Source: an uncultured Prevotella sp. | GTDB taxonomy: Bacteria > Bacteroidota > Bacteroidia > Bacteroidales > Bacteroidaceae | NCBI GenBank assembly: GCA_905198745.1 | Contig: CAJKDU010000020.1 | Span: forward strand, 1-44,471 | Direction of reading: 5' to 3' | Length of the DNA: 44,471 bases | Shown here: positions 1-5,754 of the stretch, piece by piece | Position numbering within the stretch: position 1 is the first letter of the stretch | Layout of the letters: each line of letters opens with the position of its first letter | Notes under the pieces: model-generated | What the model was told of the DNA's origin: nothing | Databases searched by the model: none | What the model saw: the letters and a program-made list of their open reading frames with translations, nothing else | Translations under genes and position numbers: made by a program

Positions 1-158
1 AACACTGACAATTAGATCGTTAGGTTGTTTTTGACTGATTTACGAGCATCCCTAACGTAGACACACAATTATTCATCCTAAATCTGAAGGTCCCCACTTG
101 CATTTCGAATACACACTGTTTGCGTGATAGATGAGTGATGGATTTCCATATCTATCAC

Positions 159-283
159 CATCTATCACTTATCTATCACTCATGTTAAGTGTCTTGTAGT
201 TAGCACGAAAGTGTAAGGCTTTAGGAAAAGTGATAGATAGTGGTGAGATTTTGAAAACTTTTTCCTGCGCGCGTGCGCGTGAG
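159..283 (+). repeat. Interspersed hairpin repeat, copy A
   Basis: This is one of three related copies (others at 4756-4878 plus strand and 41601-41723 minus strand). The left part carries two CTATCAC-type units. The right part has GTGATAGATAG, which can pair back to the left units. It ends in AAAACTTTTTCCT followed by the alternating tract GCGCGCGTGCGCGTG (267-281). Copy A is the most diverged in the middle. It is not part of any gene and carries no coding capacity. Confidence 0.8.
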
Positions 284-337
284 AAAGGCATTTCCTGTAT
301 TATAGGTATTCCGGAATTTGGCGAGATATTAGAGTTG

Positions 338-447
338 GTAACCACCCACCTTCCATTATATGGTGTGCATGCAGATGCGGGCAGAAAGCATCCATATAGA
401 GTTTGTAACCACCCACATTCCACTATCTGTTGTGCATGTAGAGCGGG
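338..447 (+). repeat. Direct duplication, period 67 bases
   Basis: Two similar segments of about 43-45 bases, 338-382 and 405-447, share GTAACCACCCAC, a TTCCA block, TGTGCATG and a GCGGGC end. The second copy runs straight into the REPIN-like element at 443, and the first ends in a degenerate version of the same terminus (GCGGGCAGAAAGC). This suggests that a flank plus one repeat end was duplicated in tandem. Confidence 0.7.
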
Positions 448-659
448 CTGAAAGCCCAACCTGTCCATAGCCCAGGGCAAGCGAAGCGACACCCTGGGTT
501 ATGAGTCAAGTATCATCACGCCCTGTAAGGGTAAAAGTAACTCCAACCTACTGATTCCCAGTCTACTATGTCTCTGTAGGGCATGCGTTTGACCTCCACG
601 TTGCCAAGAATGTCGCTACGCCTGTCCAGGGCTGGGCAGAGTTAGAACTTTCAGCCCAC
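443..659. repeat. REPIN-like palindromic element 1
   Basis: The element starts GCGGGCTGAAAGCCC and ends with an inverted, slightly degenerate CTTTCAGCCCACG. Inside are further palindromic modules: AGCCCAGGG with CACCCTGGGT, and GCCCTGTAAGGG. The same modules in the same order occur in the element at 3692-3900. It has no open frame of its own, so it would be non-autonomous if mobile. Confidence 0.75.
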
Positions 660-803
660 GCTTTGGCTTCAATCTGGAGTTGGAGCCACAAATACTATGA
701 CATTCGCTTTAGCATTAATCCGAAGTTGGGGTGTTACGCTCCATACGAAACATGAACCTACTACGACTTGTACATCACTCGGATTCCTTACACGCCTTAT
801 ATC

Positions 804-836
804 AAAAAAAGGGGCGCGACCTTAGTGTCGCACCCC
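804..836 (-). terminator. Rho-independent terminator of the transglutaminase-like gene
   Basis: Read on the minus strand, GGGGTGCGAC pairs with GTCGCGCCCC around a short loop (one mismatch or wobble) and is followed by seven T residues. It lies 11 bases past the stop codon of the gene at 847-3465. Confidence 0.85.
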
Positions 837-846
837 GTATAAGAAA

Positions 847-3465
847 TCACTTCAGTTGCCTTGTCACTTTCTCCATCTGTTCACCCAAGCCGATGGTGTA
901 GCCCTGCGAGAGGAAAACCACGCGGTTGAATGTGTCGGCAATGAAGAATATGGGAAGCTGGGTGGCATTGGCAAGCTTCATGTTGGCTACTATCTGCCGG
1001 CGGATGGCTCCGTCGCGGTCAATGCCGTAGACTACGGTTTGGGGCAATCCCTCAAACTCCTCCTTCCTATACTTTCGCGCATCGTCCTCACTCTCAAAGA
1101 GCAACAGCACGGGGCGCTGCCACTGCTCAAACGCCCCTGCCACCTTGGCTATGTCACGAAGGGCATGGTTGGTAGGTTCCTGACCCACACCAATGAGACC
1201 CACCGCAAAGTAACCTCGTCCTGTCTCAGCGAGAATGCTCTTCTGTCCACCCTCCAGGGGCTGGAACATGCTCTCTGAGTTGAACGAACCTATCACGCAT
1301 ACATCGGTCTGCGAATGGCGCATGGTCATGTCTACGGTTGTGGTCATGCCCGGCTGCACGCTGAACACCCTGGTCCATGCCAACACCGAGCCATTGGCGA
1401 GGCGGGTGCCGGTGGTGAGCAGATAGTTGCCTGCATCAAGGGGTGCCCCGTCACGGAAGTTCTTGCTCCAGGTGGTGCCCTCCTCGGGATATTCGAGTAG
1501 GGTAGTAGTGCCGTCGGCATTGATGCGGGTGAGCGTGAAGTGATAGTAATATTTCGGGTCGTCCACCGTGCCCTGTGCCGTATAGTTGATTCTGACCGTT
1601 CCCTTTCCTGTTTGGGCCAGAGCCGTCTTGTCAAACACCGCTTCCGTCCAAACGCCGTCTTTTCTGTATTCCACCTTCTTTGTCACATAGTCCTCACGTG
1701 CCTCGATGCCAAGGCTACGCGCCATGTCTACAAAGAAAATCTTGCGCGAGCGGCGGTCGGTGAGTCTCGATTGCCAAACCCCAACAGGCGTCTGGGCTAT
1801 TTCGAGGGCTTGTGTGTCGGGGTTGAGCCGAATGTTCTTGCGTGTCCATTCCACGAGACGTGAAGGGTCGGCACGAAATGCGTCGGCCTGTTTCTGCGTG
1901 AACACCCGGCTCAGATACTGCTTGTAGGGACGGATAATCATCTCGTCCTCCACCCGTGGCGCCACTTGGTCGCCGTCGGCATTATAGCTGTCTTCCAGAA
2001 TCTCGGTGGGCATGTCGCGCAAATCCTTGTCGGTCAGTGAAGCCAACAGCGTGACCGCACGCCGCAAATGGTCCTTGTGGCGCACCAGGAATCCGAGAAT
2101 GACGGCATGGTTGCCGCGAGCCTTCACTAGACAAGGGGCGAGCCCTTCGGGCAGTCTGTTGCTGCGCAGGGCATCGGCAGCAGTCTCCTTGTTATAGAAG
2201 GTGGCTACGTAAGCATTGCGGATGGAGTCTTCGTGGGCAAGTCGCAGTTTGTTGGCGGCAGCCTGTTCGGGTGTCACGGCAGGCATGACGGCTTTCTCAG
2301 CCGGTGGCACAATGTCCAGTATCAGTGTCTCGGCCTTGGCCACCCGCCGGGCATCCCTGTCGAGCCGGATGGTGACGGAGCGGTCCTTGCCGAACGACAC
2401 CTTGGTGAATCCGTACATGCCTTTGCCCGAAGCCCACACCACCATGTCGCCCAGTCCGGCGGTGAGGAAAGTCTTGCCGTCAGCATCGGCATACTTGGTG
2501 ACCACCGTGCAGTATTCGGCATAATTGTAAATCTTGAAATCCACCCGGGCACCCTTGGCAGGAGAGCCGTCGGCATTGACTACGGCGAAGTCTACGCGAG
2601 CCGTTTGGGCATAGTTGCTGACCAGGTTAATCTCCGTATAGTTAGACGTGCGGAGCATCACTTCCTCCGGACCTCTATAATCGCCGAACGCCTTGGTGTG
2701 CATCAGCAGTGCGCGAGAGGCAGGCGCATTGAACCATGCCAGGTCGAGCACAGGCTCCGGTTCGCAGGCGCCGAGAAAATGCCACTTGCCGTCTGCCCAC
2801 GCCTCCACCCAGGCATGGTTGTCGTCGGTGTGTGCCCAACGCGGCGTGTACACCTGCCGGGCAGGTATGCCCACAGCGCGAAGTGCCGCCACGAGAAAGG
2901 TGCTCTCTTCGCCGCAGCGTCCCAAGGCGGTACGCACGGTGGCGAGAGGTGCCGAGGTGCGTGCGTCGGCAGGCTGGTAGGTGACGTGCTCGTGGCACCA
3001 GTGGTTTACCTCGAGCACGGCGTCGGTCATGCTCAGGCTCTTCACCCTGTCTTTCAGTTCACGGTAGAACATCGTGCGGGCACTGTCCAGGTTCTCGTTG
3101 TTCACCCGCAGGGGCAGCACAAAGTGGCGGAACAGCAGTTCGGGCACCTCCTTCCCCCAAGGCATCTCTTGTTGTGCTCTGAACGAGGCCCTTACGTTCT
3201 CCAGGAAGAACGAAGTGGGATAGTCGGTCACGTCTGCCACGGGCATATAGGCATAGAGAAACCTCAGAGCCGAGGCTTCCCGTTCCGACGGATGCAGTTG
3301 TTTCACGTCGTAGAACTTCTGTCCCACGAGTTTCATCTTGTCATTGAATGCCTGTTCCACCTTGTTCCTGTACGCGTGATCGGTGATAAACACGTCTGTT
3401 GCAGCGGCAGCCTTTCCCGAAACAAGGAGAAGAAGCAGGCAGCATAACACGGATAGTTTTTTCAT
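847..3465 (-). CDS. Secreted transglutaminase-like domain protein
   Basis: The protein has 872 residues. It opens with a Lys-Lys/hydrophobic signal peptide ending AAAA near residue 22, so it is exported. Residues about 140-240 form a transglutaminase-like papain-fold core, with the probable nucleophile Cys184 in GRCGEES and the His217 in DDNHAW; the usual acidic third residue is less clear and falls around GACEPEP. The middle looks like beta-rich carboxypeptidase-regulatory or Ig-like modules (KGARVDFKIYNYAE). The last 150 residues, with LPIFFIAD and SQGYTIG, look like a thioredoxin fold without an active CxxC. Such proteins in Bacteroidetes are periplasmic or surface proteins of unknown substrate; peptidase and cross-linking roles are both possible. 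It is monocistronic, with its own terminator. A minus-strand -7-like box TATATTTG (3495-3502) lies 30 bases upstream. Confidence 0.85.
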   Translation of the reverse strand: MKKLSVLCCLLLLLVSGKAAAATDVFITDHAYRNKVEQAFNDKMKLVGQKFYDVKQLHPSEREASALRFLYAYMPVADVTDYPTSFFLENVRASFRAQQEMPWGKEVPELLFRHFVLPLRVNNENLDSARTMFYRELKDRVKSLSMTDAVLEVNHWCHEHVTYQPADARTSAPLATVRTALGRCGEESTFLVAALRAVGIPARQVYTPRWAHTDDNHAWVEAWADGKWHFLGACEPEPVLDLAWFNAPASRALLMHTKAFGDYRGPEEVMLRTSNYTEINLVSNYAQTARVDFAVVNADGSPAKGARVDFKIYNYAEYCTVVTKYADADGKTFLTAGLGDMVVWASGKGMYGFTKVSFGKDRSVTIRLDRDARRVAKAETLILDIVPPAEKAVMPAVTPEQAAANKLRLAHEDSIRNAYVATFYNKETAADALRSNRLPEGLAPCLVKARGNHAVILGFLVRHKDHLRRAVTLLASLTDKDLRDMPTEILEDSYNADGDQVAPRVEDEMIIRPYKQYLSRVFTQKQADAFRADPSRLVEWTRKNIRLNPDTQALEIAQTPVGVWQSRLTDRRSRKIFFVDMARSLGIEAREDYVTKKVEYRKDGVWTEAVFDKTALAQTGKGTVRINYTAQGTVDDPKYYYHFTLTRINADGTTTLLEYPEEGTTWSKNFRDGAPLDAGNYLLTTGTRLANGSVLAWTRVFSVQPGMTTTVDMTMRHSQTDVCVIGSFNSESMFQPLEGGQKSILAETGRGYFAVGLIGVGQEPTNHALRDIAKVAGAFEQWQRPVLLLFESEDDARKYRKEEFEGLPQTVVYGIDRDGAIRRQIVANMKLANATQLPIFFIADTFNRVVFLSQGYTIGLGEQMEKVTRQLK

Positions 3466-3691
3466 TGATGACTTTGTTTCATTGTTTCTTCTTACAAATA
3501 TACGAAATGCCAGCCAAGTAACTGCCGGAGCAAGGCAACATTTATGCTTTTTTAGAGGTCTTCCTGAATTTGGAGTGACGATAGTATTTCAGTGTTAAGC
3601 CTGCATGTCGTGCGTTTCGTGTTTCGGTTCTGCGGTCACATGTTTCAGTGGCGGCAAAAGGAAAGATGATAGAGAAAAACATTCAACGATG

Positions 3692-3900
3692 GCGGGCTGA
3701 AAGCCCAACTTCTACATAGCCCAGGGTAAAGCGTAGCGGCACCCTGGGTATATAGACAAGCATCATCACGCCCTGTAAGGGCAAAAGTAAAGATAACCTC
3801 CTGTGTTTCAGTTGTTTTTACGCTTACAGGTCGTGCCTTTAGCCCACACGTTATCCCGGGCACAGCCCCGGTCTATGGACAGGTTGTGCTTTCAGCCCGC
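3692..3900. repeat. REPIN-like palindromic element 2
   Basis: The element is 209 bases long and bounded by perfect inverted ends GCGGGCTGAAAG and CTTTCAGCCCGC. Inside, AGCCCAGGG/CACCCTGGGT and GCCCTGTAAGGGC modules match element 1 (443-659). The right half carries CCCGGGCACAGCCCCGG and GTCTATGGACAGGTTG, which is complementary in part to the left half. It is placed between a protein gene and a tRNA promoter. Confidence 0.8.
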
Positions 3901-4037
3901 ATGTCTGCAATCCAAACACCACGATATCAGGTGTCACTCCAAGTCACGGATATCTCCCTTTTTTAGGACTGCCGAATGGAGTTGCACGCCAACGTACACA
4001 CAATAAATTACTTTTTGCGGAAATAATTGGCAAAATA

Positions 4038-4069
4038 TTTGGCGGTGTCAAAATTAGTTGCTACCTTTG
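4038..4069 (+). promoter_or_regulatory. Promoter of tRNA-Pro
   Basis: TTTG at 4038-4041, a 20-base spacer, then TACCTTTG at 4062-4069 matches the Bacteroidetes housekeeping promoter (TTTG-N19-21-TAnnTTTG). The tRNA starts 40 bases downstream. Confidence 0.85.
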
Positions 4070-4108
4070 CACCCGCAATTCAGAAACACATTGTTTCACG
4101 ATAGCAAA

Positions 4109-4181
4109 CGGGGTGTAGCGCAGTTGGTAGCGTTCCTGGTTTGGGACCAGGCTGTCGCAGGTTCGAGTCCTGTCACCCCGA
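4109..4181 (+). tRNA. tRNA-Pro (anticodon TGG)
   Basis: The acceptor stem CGGGGTG pairs with CACCCCG, with discriminator A at 4181. The anticodon stem CCTGG/CCAGG closes the loop TTTGGGA, giving TGG at 4142-4144, which reads CCA and probably other proline codons. The T-loop GTTCGAGTC is normal. The 3' CCA is not encoded. This is the first of three tRNA genes. Confidence 0.97.
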
Positions 4182-4279
4182 CCCAAGGTGAATCTCCATG
4201 AGGTTCACCTTTCTTTTTTATCCAGGCTTACAGCCCGTAGGTTAATGTGTGTTAAACGGAGCGTTAATCCTAATGAATG

Positions 4280-4311
4280 TTTCGTCTGTTCAAAAATATT
4301 TACTACCTTTG
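4280..4311 (+). promoter_or_regulatory. Promoter of the tRNA-Thr / tRNA-Gly pair
   Basis: TTTC at 4280-4283, a 20-base spacer and TACCTTTG at 4304-4311 fit the Bacteroidetes promoter. This second promoter suggests that Thr and Gly are transcribed separately from Pro. Confidence 0.75.
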
Positions 4312-4359
4312 CACCGCTTAAGAATTATGCTTAGGCACTCATGCAAAGAATGGGGTTAG

Positions 4360-4435
4360 GCCGATATGGCTCAGTTGGTAGAGCAATTCATTCGTAATGA
4401 ATAGGTCCCCGGTTCGAGCCCGGGTATCGGCTCCA
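4360..4435 (+). tRNA. tRNA-Thr (anticodon CGT)
   Basis: The acceptor stem GCCGATA pairs with TATCGGC, with discriminator T at 4432. The anticodon stem ATTCA/TGAAT closes the loop TTCGTAA, giving anticodon CGT, which reads ACG. The 3' CCA is encoded in the DNA (4433-4435), unlike in the two neighbouring tRNAs. Confidence 0.97.
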
Positions 4436-4452
4436 TTCCTCGCCTTGGGTAT

Positions 4453-4525
4453 GCGATAATAGCTCAGTTGGCAGAGCGTTGGCTTCCCAAGCCGAAGGTC
4501 GCGGGTTCGAGCCCCGTTTATCGCT
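4453..4525 (+). tRNA. tRNA-Gly (anticodon CCC)
   Basis: The acceptor stem GCGATAA pairs with TTATCGC, with discriminator T at 4525. The anticodon loop TTCCCAA gives CCC, which reads GGG. The sequence after the discriminator is CACCA, so CCA is not encoded directly. It lies 17 bases after tRNA-Thr and is probably cotranscribed with it. Confidence 0.96.
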
Positions 4526-4755
4526 CACCACTTTATTCCTCTGAAAATCAGCAAGTTACATACTCGAAAATTAAATTTAAAACGGCTTAAAATGTCGTTT
4601 TTTAAACGTATTTTAACAAAAGAATTAGGCAATTTAAGGCTATTTTCGGCTGATTTGGTACAACACTTTGGTCCAACACCTTCACAAATTTCCAATCCAT
4701 TTGCACTTTATATTTATTGTCTTATTGCAGTTCCAACATTCGCATGACTTGTAAC

Positions 4756-4878
4756 CATCTGTCACGCATCTATCACTCAGCTTATCTTGCTTGCAATCAG
4801 CTGAAAAATGTCGGATATCAAGAAAAGTGATGGATGGTGACGAAAAAACGAAAAACTTTTCCTGTGCGCGTGCGCGCA
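4756..4878 (+). repeat. Interspersed hairpin repeat, copy B
   Basis: The copy reads CATCTGTCAC then CATCTATCAC on the left, a middle containing TTATCTTGCTTG and AATGTCGGA, then AAGAAAAGTGATGGATGG, AAAACTTTTCCT and the alternating tract GTGCGCGTGCGCGCA (4864-4878). It is closely similar to copy C (41601-41723, minus) over its whole length. The left CATCTATCAC pairs with GTGATGGATG with one G-T wobble. Confidence 0.85.
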
Positions 4879-5069
4879 TAGGTGTGATTTTCAAACAAGA
4901 AGGCATTAGGACAATACCGTGACGCCCAGTTTGTTTCTTATATCAATCTCTGCGTTTAAACCACAAGTATCACTCCAAATCCTGGATGCTTCCCCAACAA
5001 ATAGCGGGAAGACCAGACGTGCCGCAAGACTGCCTGTTTGCGGACCGTTGCTTGTTTTAGGCGATAACG

Positions 5070-5100
5070 AAAGAAGCCACCTTTGAGGGGTGGCTTCTTT
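5070..5100 (-). terminator. Terminator after tmRNA
   Basis: The hairpin AAAGAAGCCACC / GGTGGCTTCTTT with a short loop lies just past the 3' end of the tmRNA on the minus strand. The symmetrical A and T flanks make it potentially bidirectional. Confidence 0.8.
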
Positions 5101-5108
5101 GCGTCATG

Positions 5109-5506
5109 TGGAGCTGGAGGGGGTTGAACCCTCGTCCAAACAGGGAAACAACACGCTTTCTACACGTTTATTCCAGCCTTGGATTTTCGAGCTGTGGCAA
5201 GACCTGGACCACCAACCGCAGCCTTATCCTCTAAAATTTCATCATGGCGGCGAGGCACACCATGACTATTCCCGATTTAACCGCACCGCTTGACCAAAGA
5301 GCTTCGGAACAACAGCCTTTGAGCGATGTCTCGTTCCATCACCTGGTGACGGAATAAAGCCAGTAATCTACTGTACTTCGATTAGGCAGCGAGAGCGTAA
5401 TTGTTTTCGCCAGATAAATTTTTGACCACCGAGATTAAGGAGCAGACAGTCCGCGCTCCGCGTGCTTACGTATCATTCCAACCCGCTGTCAAATCCGGTC
5501 AGCCCC
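5109..5506 (-). ncRNA. ssrA: tmRNA (transfer-messenger RNA)
   Basis: The RNA rescues stalled ribosomes together with SmpB and tags the nascent chain for proteolysis. Its 5' end GGGGCTGACCGGATTTGACA and 3' end GTTCAACCCCCTCCAGCTCCA form the tRNA-like acceptor (GGGGCTG/CAGCTCC with one G-T pair) and T-arm. Discriminator A is at 5109, and CCA is not encoded. The tag frame at 5382-5411 (minus) reads GENNYALAA then TAA, ending in the usual ALAA degradation signal; the first tag residue Ala comes from the charged tmRNA. The length, 398 bases, fits Bacteroidetes tmRNAs. Its own promoter and terminator flank it. Confidence 0.97.
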
Positions 5507-5542
5507 GATTTGTTTTTCCTCTTGGAGGAGTGGAATGGGCTG

Positions 5543-5574
5543 CAAAGTTAATGAAAAGAGGTAAACGCAACAAA
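5543..5574 (-). promoter_or_regulatory. Promoter of tmRNA
   Basis: On the minus strand, TTTG (5571-5574), a 20-base spacer and TAACTTTG (5543-5550) match the Bacteroidetes consensus. The start would be about 30 bases before the mature 5' end, leaving a leader for RNase P to remove. Confidence 0.85.
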
Positions 5575-5645
5575 TTTTCAGCCATGTTTTTTCTTCTTTC
5601 GCCACATAAACGGCCCAATTATGAGGCAAAGCAAAAATAAATGGC

Positions 5646-5653
5646 TATCTTTG
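5646..5653 (+). promoter_or_regulatory. Probable -7 box of the polysaccharide locus
   Basis: TATCTTTG fits TAnnTTTG and lies about 100 bases before the chosen start of the exporter gene. No good TTTG box is visible 20 bases upstream, so the assignment is moderate. Confidence 0.5.
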
Positions 5654-5754
5654 CAACATTTATTTAATATAGAAGTTATTATATATAAACATTTAATCTA
5701 TGGGGCATTTTGGGGCTTGACATTGGCCGACGACGCCTCGGAACGACAAGGAAT

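Larger units (their letters stand above)
1..846. other. Gene-free repeat-rich gap
   Basis: No convincing gene is present. Open frames here run through repeat sequence and look like translated repeats. The gap holds a hairpin-forming repeat copy (159-283), a direct duplication of about 43 bases at 338-380 and 405-447, a REPIN-like element (443-659), and the terminator of the downstream minus-strand gene (804-836). The stretch 1-120 shows only a weak inverted repeat (CGTTAGG near 19, CCTAACG near 50). Nothing is recognised in 660-800. Confidence 0.7.
3466..4108. other. Gene-free gap before the tRNA cluster
   Basis: This gap holds no supported gene. It contains a minus-strand promoter-like box (3495-3502), small CACTCCAA-type repeats near 3564-3590 and 3924-3955, the REPIN-like element 3692-3900, and the promoter of the tRNA-Pro gene (4038-4069). 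Confidence 0.7.
4526..5108. other. Gene-free gap between tRNAs and tmRNA
   Basis: No gene is supported. A weak AT-rich hairpin, AAAACG/CGTTTT near 4579-4603, could end the tRNA transcript. The interspersed hairpin repeat copy B is at 4756-4878, a CACTCCAA-type small repeat near 4966-4990, and the tmRNA terminator at 5070-5100. Confidence 0.65.

Noticed and set aside
169..492. A 107-codon minus-strand frame and a 73-codon plus-strand frame
   Set aside because: Both are made of repeat sequence (hairpin repeat plus REPIN end); no family features or promoter.
2233..3447. A 404-codon plus-strand frame opposite the transglutaminase-like gene
   Set aside because: It is the antisense of a clear coding region; the sequence is His/Gly/Val-rich in the way of shadow frames in GC-richer DNA.
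5401..5640. A 79-codon plus-strand frame and a 67-codon frame at 5090-5293
   Set aside because: They overlap the tmRNA and its promoter on the other strand.
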